Shown: positions 18,142 to 24,890 of the stretch, piece after piece | Layout of the letters: each line of letters starts with the position of its first letter | How positions within the stretch are numbered: position 1 is the first letter of the stretch | Assembly (NCBI GenBank): GCA_016874975.1 | Contig: VGSQ01000017.1 | Location: forward strand, 1 to 39,044 | Origin: Deltaproteobacteria bacterium | GTDB taxonomy: Bacteria > Desulfobacterota > Desulfobaccia > Desulfobaccales > 0-14-0-80-60-11 | Reading direction: 5' to 3' | DNA length: 39,044 nt | Notes under the pieces: model-generated | Databases searched by the model: none | Seen by the model: the letters and a program-made list of their open reading frames with translations, nothing else | What the model was told of the DNA's origin: nothing | Position numbers and translations under genes: made by a program

Positions 18142-18601
18142 TCGCCGGAACCGCTCAACCCTTGCGAGGCTGGTCCTCTGCCTGGCGGTGGCTGGGATCT
18201 TCGGGCCCGTTTGGGCGGAAGGGCGCCGGGCTTCTGCCCGGGGAGAAACTTCCCAGGAGGCCGGCGGGGTCTTCCCGGCCGAAATGACCGGAACAGGCAA
18301 AGCCCGGCCTCATCCTCAAGGGCAGCGGATTTACCTCGAACCTTTTTACCTCATTCGAAAATATCAGCAACGGGTGCAGGTGGAACGGGTCATTGTGACC
18401 CTGGACTGGGAAAATCCCGGCAACAGAAAAAACTTGGATGTGCGGGCAGAGGATGTGCGGGCTGGTCTCTATCAAATCTTTCAGCAGGAGATGAACGATG
18501 GAGAAACGGAAGCACAGGTCCTGGAATTGCTGCGCGCCAAAACCGGCCCCGGAAAGCTTCCGGCCGTGACCGTCAGACGCAGCCTCATGGTCCTGCATTG
18601 A
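18119..18601 (+). CDS. Exported FliL-like protein
   Basis: 160 aa, starting 23 nt inside fliA. A signal peptide or anchor (about residues 16-33, LARLVLCLAVAGIFGPVWA) is followed by a disordered linker and a C-terminal domain. That domain (YLEPFYLIRKYQQRVQVERVIVTLDWE, then RAEDVRAGLYQIFQQE) shows the same layout as the FliL periplasmic domain seen at 7971: hydrophobic-acidic-Pro-Phe, a long strand pair, then a helix with R..(V/I)R..L. I read it as a second, diverged FliL-type protein that might act at the stator ring. The family assignment is by eye only. Confidence 0.6.
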   Translation: MLGLKPADRRNRSTLARLVLCLAVAGIFGPVWAEGRRASARGETSQEAGGVFPAEMTGTGKARPHPQGQRIYLEPFYLIRKYQQRVQVERVIVTLDWENPGNRKNLDVRAEDVRAGLYQIFQQEMNDGETEAQVLELLRAKTGPGKLPAVTVRRSLMVLH

Positions 18602-18613
18602 GAGGAGAAACCC

Positions 18614-18817
18614 ATGGATATTATCGACGGACTTAAGAACATTGCCCCGGGCGCCCTGCCGGAGAAAACCCTGGTCAGCGAGAAGATTGAAACCAAACGG
18701 AATGGCTCCGGAGGCTTCAAGTACCTGCCACGACCGAAGCCTCCTGCCCCACCGGACACCGCCGCAGCGGACGAAGAGCAGACTGAGGAAAAGCACCACG
18801 TGGACATCGTCGTCTGA
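18614..18817 (+). CDS. Small uncharacterised protein of the flagellar operon
   Basis: 67 aa with a clear AGAGGAGAAA ribosome site 12 nt after the preceding gene. Start MDIIDGLKNIAPGALPEKTL, then a basic Gly/Pro patch and an acidic tail ending KHHVDIVV. There is no membrane segment or known motif. It is probably real because of its spacing and co-orientation in the operon, but I do not recognise it. Confidence 0.6.
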   Translation: MDIIDGLKNIAPGALPEKTLVSEKIETKRNGSGGFKYLPRPKPPAPPDTAAADEEQTEEKHHVDIVV

Positions 18818-18830
18818 GCCGGAGGAAGCC

Positions 18831-19283
18831 ATGCCCCTAAAACATTTGGAATATTGGATCCTGGCCCAAATCGTCCTGGAAGTCCTGATGATGGCGCTCA
18901 TTTTGGTGTTTCTTACCAAAATGAAGAGGCTGCGCCGGATGCTGGCTGCCTGCTCGACGGCCAGCGGACAGGGGAGCCGGGCCTCTATCTCTCCTGCGGC
19001 CGGAAGCAGGTCCACGGAGTCGGAAACGGCCTCCATGGATAACGTGCTGGCCCAACTGGCACAACGTTCAGCCAACTTGCAGCAGCACCTCCAACAATTG
19101 GAGTCCAAGGTGGCGGAAGTCGATGCAGTGCCAAGCCAGGAGCCGGAGGAGCCCTCCCTGCGTTATCGGGTGGAGCAGTTGTACCGGCGTGGCCTGCCGA
19201 TGGAGGAGATTGCTCGTCGACTTGATATGAACATGGCGGAGGTAAAAGTGGCCCTGGAGCTCTCCAGGGTGGCGGCCAGGTGA
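18831..19283 (+). CDS. Membrane-anchored DUF2802-like protein
   Basis: 150 aa from ATG 18831 with GGAGG upstream; the track's longer ORF reads through the previous gene. One N-terminal membrane helix (WILAQIVLEVLMMALILVFL), a Ser/Ala-rich linker, a coiled coil (LAQLAQRSANLQQHLQQLESKVAEV), and a helix-turn-helix-like end (YRVEQLYRRGLPMEEIARRLDMNMAEVKVALEL). This layout resembles DUF2802/DUF6115-type proteins found at the ends of flagellar and chemotaxis operons. Function unknown; likely inner membrane with a cytoplasmic C terminus. Confidence 0.65.
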   Translation: MPLKHLEYWILAQIVLEVLMMALILVFLTKMKRLRRMLAACSTASGQGSRASISPAAGSRSTESETASMDNVLAQLAQRSANLQQHLQQLESKVAEVDAVPSQEPEEPSLRYRVEQLYRRGLPMEEIARRLDMNMAEVKVALELSRVAAR

Positions 19284-19480
19284 CCAAGCCGGTGGTTGGT
19301 CCCCCCGCGGATCCCCGGAAGTCAGGGGACATCCGCCCGTTGTTGGCCATTCCCCTCCGGTCCTGTCTGTGGCGCCCCGTTAGGAGCCCGTCAAAGATTG
19401 CCGAAAATTGCGGACGGCGCGAAACTGGGCCTGCCGCAACTTGCAAAGGCTTCTAGACTGCGAAGAGGCGGGAGAGGGGC

Positions 19481-21199
19481 GTGGACTGGAAAAAAATTGC
19501 AGCATATCTGGAGGTTGCCCGGGGTGATCGGCCCGCCGACCTGGTCCTCAGCGGCGGCCGCGTGGCCAACCTTTACACAAAAGAGTGGCTGGCCCAGGAT
19601 GTGGCTATTGTAGACGGCGTCATTGCCGGCCTGGGCGATTACCCCGGTCCCCGGCTGGACCTGAACGGCGCCTACCTGCTGCCCGGCTTCATCGACGGCC
19701 ACCTCCACCTGGAAAGCAGCCTGTTGACCCCCGGGGAGCTGGCCCGGGCGCTCCTGGTGCGGGGCGCCACCACCGTGGTGGCCGATCCGCACGAAATCTG
19801 CAGCGTCTGGGGCGTCCAGGGGCTGGAATACATGTTCGCGGCCACGACAGGTCTGCCCGTGGACTTCTTTTTCCTCCTGCCATCGTGCGTGCCGGCCTCT
19901 CCCCTGGGCACCGCCGGGGCCACCCTGACCGCCGCCGACCTGGCGCCCTACCGCGACCATCCCCGGGTCCTGGGTCTGGCCGAGGTCATGAATTTCCCCG
20001 GGGTGGTGGCCGGGCAGGCCGACCTCCTGGAAAAAATCGGCATGTTCCGCCGGCGGGTGGTGGACGGCCATGCCCCGCTGTTGTCCGGGAAAGGTCTGAA
20101 CGCCTACCGCCTCACGGGCATCGGTTCCGACCACGAATGTACCCAAGCCTTGGAGGCGTTGGAAAAATTGCGCCTGGGCTTCTACCTCATGGTCCGGGAG
20201 GGCAGCCTGGCCAAAAACCTGGCCGAACTCCTGCCCGCCGTTCCCCCGGCCGGCCTGCGCCGCACCCTGCTGGTCTCCGATGACTGTCAGCCCCAGGACC
20301 TGCTGCAGCGGGGCCACCTGGACCATCTCCTGCGGCAGGCCGTGGGTCTGGGTCTCGATCCTTTGGAGGCCGTCGGCCTGGTCACCCTGAATCCGGCCGA
20401 ATATTTCCGTTTGCGGGACCGGGGTGCGCTGGCCCCGGGGATGCTCGCCGATCTGGTGGCGGTGCACGATCTGCGGGAAATGGTGGTGGACAGGGTGTGG
20501 AAGCGCGGCAGGCTCATGGTTCAGGAGGGGCGGCTGCTGGATGACCTGCACGCGCCCTCGCCCCCTCTCCCGGTTACATCCTGGGAGATTAGGGATCTGA
20601 CCCCTGAGGACCTTTCTCCACCGGCCGAGAGCGAAGTGGTGAAAGTCATCGGCCTGGTGCCCGGACAGCTGCTGACGGAAAAGCTGCTCCTGCCCACCCC
20701 TGTGCGCCACGGCCGGCTGGCCGCCGCTCCGGAGCGGGATCTGCTCAAAGCCATGGTGCTGGAGCGGCACCGGGGCACGGGCAATCTGGGCCTGGGGCTG
20801 GTCCGGGGTTTCGGCCTGCAAAAAGGCGCCATTGCCTCCACAGTGGCCCACGACTGTCACAATCTGGTGGTGGTGGGAGCCTCCGAGGCCGACATGCTGA
20901 CGGCTGCCTCCCACCTGGCAAACCTGGGTGGCGGACTGGCGGTGGTGGCCGAAGGCGAGGTCCTGGCGGATCTGCCTCTCCCCATCGCCGGCCTGCTCAG
21001 CCCTGCCCCCCTGGCTGAGGTGGCCGACGCCTGCCACAACCTCAATGCCGCCTACCAGAGTCTGGGGGGCGCCCTGACGGAGCCTTTCATGGCCCTTTCA
21101 TTCCTCCCCCTGGAGGTGATCCCGGCGCTCAAACTCACAGACCTGGGACTGGTGGATGTGGAGCGTTTCCAATCGGTCTCTCTCTTCGGTCCTTTTTGA
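19481..21199 (+). CDS. ade: Adenine deaminase
   Basis: 572 aa from GTG 19481 with GGGAGAGGG upstream. Amidohydrolase-superfamily purine deaminase of the AdeC type: metal site GFIDGHLHLESSLLTP, then TTVVADPHEICSVWG, the GLAEVMNFPGVV block, VDGHAPLLSGKGLNAY, SDHECTQALEALEKL, and SDDCQPQDLLQRGHLD. The C-terminal domain ends in the expected GLVRGFGLQKGAIASTVAHDCHNLVVVGAS and LSFLPLEVIPALKLTDLGLVD. It converts adenine to hypoxanthine and ammonia in purine salvage. It is separated by about 200 bp from the flagellar operon and is probably its own unit. Confidence 0.95.
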   Translation: MDWKKIAAYLEVARGDRPADLVLSGGRVANLYTKEWLAQDVAIVDGVIAGLGDYPGPRLDLNGAYLLPGFIDGHLHLESSLLTPGELARALLVRGATTVVADPHEICSVWGVQGLEYMFAATTGLPVDFFFLLPSCVPASPLGTAGATLTAADLAPYRDHPRVLGLAEVMNFPGVVAGQADLLEKIGMFRRRVVDGHAPLLSGKGLNAYRLTGIGSDHECTQALEALEKLRLGFYLMVREGSLAKNLAELLPAVPPAGLRRTLLVSDDCQPQDLLQRGHLDHLLRQAVGLGLDPLEAVGLVTLNPAEYFRLRDRGALAPGMLADLVAVHDLREMVVDRVWKRGRLMVQEGRLLDDLHAPSPPLPVTSWEIRDLTPEDLSPPAESEVVKVIGLVPGQLLTEKLLLPTPVRHGRLAAAPERDLLKAMVLERHRGTGNLGLGLVRGFGLQKGAIASTVAHDCHNLVVVGASEADMLTAASHLANLGGGLAVVAEGEVLADLPLPIAGLLSPAPLAEVADACHNLNAAYQSLGGALTEPFMALSFLPLEVIPALKLTDLGLVDVERFQSVSLFGPF

Positions 21200-21238
21200 C
21201 CCTCGGACCGCCCTTTGCGACGGAAGGCAAAAATCCCC

Positions 21239-21267
21239 TTGACAAGGCGGCAGAATTAACCAAAAAT
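21239..21267 (+). promoter_or_regulatory. Possible sigma-70 promoter of the tRNA pair
   Basis: TTGACA at 21239-21244 is a perfect -35. The matching -10 region (about 21262-21267, AAAAAT) is AT-rich but poor. Spacing places the start about 3 nt before tRNA-Gly, which is the main argument for it. Confidence 0.4.
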
Positions 21268-21276
21268 TAAAGGCGA

Positions 21277-21351
<75 letters not shown>

Positions 21352-21353
21352 GA

Positions 21354-21428
21354 GGCGGCATAGCCAAGAGGTAAGGCAGCGGTCTGCAAAACCGTTATTC
21401 ACCGGTTCGAATCCGGTTGCCGCCTCCA
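21354..21428 (+). tRNA. tRNA-Cys (anticodon GCA), integration target
   Basis: Complete cloverleaf: acceptor GGCGGCA with TGCCGCC, anticodon loop TCTGCAAAA with GCA, T-arm CCGGTTCGAATCCGG, encoded CCA. Its last 45 nt (21384-21428) recur exactly at 28682-28726, showing that a mobile element inserted at its 3' end and left the gene functional. Confidence 0.96.
21384..21428 (+). repeat. attL, 45-bp direct repeat copy 1
   Basis: Anticodon loop, variable and T-arm and acceptor 3' strand of tRNA-Cys, identical to 28682-28726. Confidence 0.93.
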
Positions 21429-21450
21429 TTTCCGGGCCTCCCTTCCTTTT

Positions 21451-21470
21451 GGTGTCCATATAGGTGTCCA
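21451..21470 (+). repeat. Putative integrase arm site, copy 1
   Basis: GGTGTCCATATAGGTGTCCA, a direct pair GGTGTC spaced by 6 bp, 23 bp inside attL. The same 18-mer recurs at 28543-28560 near the other end of the element. Confidence 0.6.
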
Positions 21471-21474
21471 TGCG

Positions 21475-22590
21475 TCAGATTTTCTCCCCCACCAGGGCCT
21501 TCAGTTCATCCTTGCTCACCGTGTTGTAGCGCCTGAAAATGTTCATGGTCTTGTGGCCGGACGCCGCCATGATTCTAAAGAAGTCATGGCCTTGGAGCCG
21601 CCAGTTGTTGATAGCAGTATGCCGCAGGTCATGAAAGGTGAAGTTCTCAATTCCCGCCCGCTTCCTGGCCGTCTCAAATGCCCTCTGAAACGTGCTCCCA
21701 AAGGCTTTCCCCTTGTAAGGGAATACCCGCAACGCCGGCAGCCCCCTGGGCATGGCCTTGAACATCTCCACCATCTCCCCGTTCAAGGGCACTAACCGCC
21801 CTTCGTTCGTCTTGGTATGCTCCGGGTTCAGGCGGATGAAGCCTTCCTTCAGGTCCACTTGCCCCCACGTCAGGTTCAGTATTTCCCCTTGCCTCATGGC
21901 GGTATGGTAGGCCAGCTTGATTATGGGTCTCAAATGCTCCGGGCAGGCGGCCAGCAGCCGGGCATACTCTTCAGGGCTCAACACCCGGTCCCGCTCATTG
22001 TTCTCCTTTAGCAGCTTCACTCCCTGGGCCGGGTTGCGCTCCGCCTTGCCGTTCCTCACGGCTTTGCTGAAGATGGTCTTGAGACAAGCCACTTCCCGGT
22101 TAACCGTGGCCGGGGCCGTCAAGGTTGAGGGGGTGCGCCCGGACGGTTCGGCAAGCCGCTTCTGCCGGTAGGCTTCCACCAGGGCCGGGGTTATGTCCTT
22201 CAAAAGCTTATCCCCAAAATGGGACAGCAGGTTAGCTATCAGTTCCTTGTCCCGTCCATAGCTCCGCTTGGCCTTCACTTCGGGCAGGGCCAGATACCAG
22301 GCGGCCAGGTCCTTGAAGAGGGTGCGGGCGTCAGGGCTCTTCTTGATATGCCGTCCCTCCGTCCGGGCGCTCAGCACCTCCCGCAGCCGTTGCTCCGCCG
22401 CGGCCTTATTGGGGCCGATGCGCTCCCGGAGACGCTGGCCATCCTGGTAATACTCAATCCACCATACCCGCCCTGAAAACTTCGCCAGGGAAAAGCCGCA
22501 GGGTGATCCGTCCGCCATCTTCCCCGTGCACATCTTGGCCTTGACGCTGTTCCGCTTCCTGCACTCCGGGCATTCAATCAGCAGTCCCAT
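21475..22590 (-). CDS. int: Tyrosine recombinase / phage-type integrase
   Basis: 371 aa. An N-terminal zinc ribbon (C-x2-C ... C-x8-C: CPECRKRN and MCTGKMADGSPCGF) is followed by an AP2-like arm-binding region, a core-binding SAM-like domain (about 90-190), and the catalytic domain. Catalytic residues: Arg in YHTAMRQGEIL, His-x2-Arg in FHDLRHTAINNW, His in ASGHKTMNI and Tyr in RRYNTVSKD. It would recombine at the tRNA-Cys 3' end. The stop lies 46 nt from the tRNA, the typical int-att geometry. Its GGAGGT ribosome site is inside the end of the upstream xre gene. Confidence 0.96.
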   Translation of the reverse strand: MGLLIECPECRKRNSVKAKMCTGKMADGSPCGFSLAKFSGRVWWIEYYQDGQRLRERIGPNKAAAEQRLREVLSARTEGRHIKKSPDARTLFKDLAAWYLALPEVKAKRSYGRDKELIANLLSHFGDKLLKDITPALVEAYRQKRLAEPSGRTPSTLTAPATVNREVACLKTIFSKAVRNGKAERNPAQGVKLLKENNERDRVLSPEEYARLLAACPEHLRPIIKLAYHTAMRQGEILNLTWGQVDLKEGFIRLNPEHTKTNEGRLVPLNGEMVEMFKAMPRGLPALRVFPYKGKAFGSTFQRAFETARKRAGIENFTFHDLRHTAINNWRLQGHDFFRIMAASGHKTMNIFRRYNTVSKDELKALVGEKI

Positions 22591-22591
22591 G

Positions 22592-22777
22592 TTAATTACC
22601 TCCCGCCTTCAGCCGGTTTTCCAGGGCTTCCAGGGCCAGGGGCAATAGAAAGGGTATGCCTCTCGTGCCCCGTTCCCATCGGTTAACCGTCACCGCATGG
22701 GTTCCCAACATCCGGGCCAGTTCCCTTTGCCGGACACCCCACTTCAAACGCCAATTTCTCAAGTCCGTCCCGGTCAT
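22592..22777 (-). CDS. XRE-family helix-turn-helix repressor
   Basis: 61 aa, essentially one Cro/CI-type DNA-binding domain: LRNWRLKWGVRQRELARMLGTHAVTVNRWERG. It sits 1 nt before int and must be co-transcribed with it, so it probably controls integration and excision as well as its own promoter. There is no Shine-Dalgarno sequence before the ATG, and the predicted transcription start falls on the ATG itself. Confidence 0.88.
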   Translation of the reverse strand: MTGTDLRNWRLKWGVRQRELARMLGTHAVTVNRWERGTRGIPFLLPLALEALENRLKAGGN

Positions 22778-22783
22778 GTTCTA

Positions 22784-22811
22784 ATAATAAGCCAATGGTT
22801 AACTTTGTCAA
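22784..22811 (-). promoter_or_regulatory. Sigma-70 promoter for xre-int, apparently leaderless
   Basis: On the minus strand, TTGACA (22811-22806), 16-bp spacer, TATTAT (22789-22784). Six to seven bases on, at 22777-22778, lies the xre start codon. A GTTAAC palindrome within the spacer is a candidate operator half. Confidence 0.65.
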
Positions 22812-22830
22812 GAAAAAAAATGTGCGTCTA

Positions 22831-22890
22831 TCAAAAAACCCGTCCGGCCAGGGCCTCAAGGCGCCTCAGCCTGTGCTCTATGCTCTTCAC
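22831..22890 (-). CDS. 19-codon mini-ORF resembling the N terminus of the upstream protein
   Basis: Too short for the track. A GTG overlaps the stop of the upstream gene (GTGA) and the frame reads MKSIEHRLRRLEALAGRVF before a TGA. This mirrors the start of the upstream protein (MKSFERRLRKLESARVCGV), so it is probably the remnant of a tandem duplication. It may be a translated leftover with no function. Confidence 0.4.
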   Translation of the reverse strand: MKSIEHRLRRLEALAGRVF

Positions 22891-23135
22891 CGCCGCCCCC
22901 CTTCCCCTGTCTCACCCCATAGGGCCTCCCCCCAGTTAACCTTAATCCCGGTGTCCTCTGGGGGATCGCCCCAGATGACGATATATATCAGCTTCCCCTG
23001 GGCGTCCTGGGGGCGCTCCGCCATGTGCCGGGCTATGGCCTCATCTTTACTTTCTCCCGGCTTCAGAAATACAATCGCCACACCGCACACCCGGGCCGAC
23101 TCCAATTTCCTCAGCCTGCGCTCAAAGCTCTTCAT
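22887..23135 (-). CDS. Small uncharacterised element protein
   Basis: 82 aa. The basic amphipathic N terminus (MKSFERRLRKLESARV) looks like a short coiled coil. A hydrophobic strand (GVAIVFLKPGES) and a second one (GKLIYIVIWGDPP) suggest a small alpha/beta fold. The ATG overlaps the stop of the DUF5681-type gene (ATGA), so the two are coupled. No family recognised; similar short genes accompany DUF5681 genes in other mobile elements. Confidence 0.6.
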   Translation of the reverse strand: MKSFERRLRKLESARVCGVAIVFLKPGESKDEAIARHMAERPQDAQGKLIYIVIWGDPPEDTGIKVNWGEALWGETGEGGRR

Positions 23136-23542
23136 GGCTTCCCCTGGGCCTCTTCCAGGGCCGTCAACCGGGCCTCAATGTCGGCCAGCTCAAGCCCCTT
23201 CCGCAGCGCCTCCACCAGGCCGGCCAGGTCCCGCCCCTCAGCCGGTGTCAGCTCCCCACAGGCCACAGCCTCAAGGACAGCTCCCAGGGCCGCGGGCAAG
23301 TCCCCCGCCCCTTCCACCTTGGGCAGGGCCAGGGTTACGGGCCTGTCCTTCCGGGGTGGGATCAGCCGCTCAAGACACAGCCTCAAGGCGATAGGGTGGC
23401 CGTCCAGGGCCAGCTCCACCGCCTTCCGGGTTAGGGCCTCCCCCTCCCCGTCAAGGATCGCCTGGGCCGCCAGGGTTGCCTTGTGGCGGGTCCCCGGTTT
23501 TTTTCCCGCCGGGTTGCCGGATTGTCCAGGTTTGAAGGGCAT
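23132..23542 (-). CDS. DUF5681-type protein
   Basis: 136 aa. The N-terminal signature FKPGQSGNPAGKKPGTRHK is the hallmark of this phage- and element-borne family, followed by an Ala/Leu-rich helical body (AILDGEGEALTRKAVELALDGHPIALRLCLERLIPPRKDRPV) and a C-terminal helix (LADIEARLTALEEAQ). The family often lies near terminase small subunits or in islands, and its function is unknown. It begins a two-gene coupled unit with the 82-aa protein downstream. Confidence 0.8.
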   Translation of the reverse strand: MPFKPGQSGNPAGKKPGTRHKATLAAQAILDGEGEALTRKAVELALDGHPIALRLCLERLIPPRKDRPVTLALPKVEGAGDLPAALGAVLEAVACGELTPAEGRDLAGLVEALRKGLELADIEARLTALEEAQGKP

Positions 23543-23890
23543 TGCATCACCTCTGCATTTTCAACGCACCTTCCCCACCAGTTCGCCGGTTTCCCAATGA
23601 AACCAGTAACCATCCTGCACCAAGTAGGCCGGAAAAGGGTATCTGCCCTCAATGTTATGTGGCCGGTTCCGGTCAATGAATTGAGGAAATTAAGCCTTCT
23701 ACTGGTGGGGTTTAACAGGCCCTTGGGGTGAGGCTCTAACACCAGCTCTCCTCTGCCTCATGGCTTAATATCCCTCATGCCTCCCTGCCAGGATGGGAGG
23801 TCTGTCCCCCATGCCCCCCAAGTCTGACTATGCGCCCACAGCCTGCTTGAGTTTATGGAGAGCTTCTTCTATTTGAGATTACGCACATAC
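23543..23890. other. Gap inside the element, no convincing gene
   Basis: About 350 bp between the DUF5681-type gene and the zinc-ribbon membrane protein. The 103-aa minus-strand ORF at 23431-23742 overlaps the DUF5681 start in another frame and has no motif. The stretch probably holds the promoter for the DUF5681 unit; composition shifts here from GC-rich to AT-rich. Confidence 0.35.
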
Positions 23891-24367
23891 TTAAAGGATT
23901 GTTGCTGCGGTGTATAGTAACCAATTTATAAGTCTTAAAACCATAAAAAGATATAATGCAATGGTTATCTGAACCAATACCCCATCATCTCTATTTATCT
24001 TTCTGGCTGTTGGCATAAATAGTAATGATAAGAAAAAAGTGAATAATAACCTAACTAACCCTACAGTTTCATTATACCAAATATTATTGTCATGCACCAA
24101 CAAAGAATCAAAATAATGATGACATAAAATCATAGAGGCTAAAAGAGGCCAACCTTTTATTTTTCCTTTAATATAATGCTGGTCAATATCTAATGTCCTA
24201 TAAATCACCCCAGTAATTTTATCAGATAAAGGTTTAGAAAGTATTGCCTCACCCTCTTCGACTAATTTATAAGGAACTTGAGCATTTTTCTCCAACCATT
24301 CACTACAATGCTTACATTTAATCGCCTCATCCTGAATCTCCTCAGCACAATAAGGACATTTTTTCAT
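23891..24367 (-). CDS. Zinc-ribbon membrane protein, AT-rich cargo gene
   Basis: 158 aa from ATG 24367 with an AAAGGGGG ribosome site; the track starts 17 codons earlier. An N-terminal zinc ribbon (KKCPYCAEEIQDEAIKCKHCSEWL, C-x2-C-x11-C-x2-C) is followed by a PH-like segment (EEGEAILSKPLSDKITGVIYRTL) and about three membrane helices (WPLLASMILCHHY, LVRLLFTFFLSLLFM, LVQITIALYLFMVLRLINWLL). The DNA is strikingly AT-rich compared with every neighbour, a sign of separate acquisition. Membrane-associated zinc-ribbon proteins of this shape sometimes act as abortive-infection or signalling effectors, but no function can be assigned. Confidence 0.75.
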   Translation of the reverse strand: MKKCPYCAEEIQDEAIKCKHCSEWLEKNAQVPYKLVEEGEAILSKPLSDKITGVIYRTLDIDQHYIKGKIKGWPLLASMILCHHYFDSLLVHDNNIWYNETVGLVRLLFTFFLSLLFMPTARKINRDDGVLVQITIALYLFMVLRLINWLLYTAATIL

Positions 24368-24503
24368 TATGCCCCCTTTAAAACAGGATAAACCTACCAG
24401 CGCCAGCCTGACGTACAATTATCTCACAATACAACAAGTTATTTTAGAAAATCAAGTGGTTTCCCCCACTATCAAATCCTCTCGCATATGGCCTCCCTAC
24501 CCC

Positions 24504-24890
24504 CTACCCATGAGCCAAACGGGCCGTGGTGGGCGTCTCCTGCATCCTGAAGCGGTCACAGGGCAGGGCGCAGCCGTAGCGGCCCTTCTTCCTGTCCAGG
24601 CACCGCCCCCAGGCTTGGGTGGGGTTAGGTGAGACAGCCGGGCGGAAGTGGCCGCAGTCATGGCAGGTCAACAGCCGCTCCGGGGGAGGGGCCGGGGCCG
24701 CCTCTCCCCCCGTCTGGCAGAGATAATGTCTCACCTCATCCCGATGCTCGCGCAGCAGGGCCAGCAGGGGAGCCACTTGGGCCGGGTCCGGGTCGCCGGG
24801 GCCGGTGTAGTGGTACCTCACCCGGTCGCCGGAGACTTCGAAGCGGTAGCCGATGCGCCGGAGTTCCTGCAAAACCTGTATGGCCTTCAT
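24504..24890 (-). CDS. TubC-like N-terminal and Cys-rich C-terminal protein
   Basis: 128 aa. Residues 1 to about 60 resemble the small TubC-type docking fold (LQELRRIGYRFEVSGDRVRYHYTG ... LLALLREHRDEVRHYL). A Pro/Ala linker leads to a Cys/His module (CHDCGHFRP ... RCLDRKKGRYGCALPCDRF) likely to bind zinc. Genes of this kind commonly flank primase-helicase modules in mobile elements. The ATG overlaps the helicase stop (ATGA), so it is coupled to replication gene expression. Confidence 0.65.
   Translation of the reverse strand: MKAIQVLQELRRIGYRFEVSGDRVRYHYTGPGDPDPAQVAPLLALLREHRDEVRHYLCQTGGEAAPAPPPERLLTCHDCGHFRPAVSPNPTQAWGRCLDRKKGRYGCALPCDRFRMQETPTTARLAHG

Noticed and set aside
23431-23742. 103-aa minus-strand ORF upstream of the DUF5681-type gene
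   Set aside because: Overlaps the well-supported DUF5681 start in another frame and has no motif; part of its sequence is AT-rich intergenic DNA.
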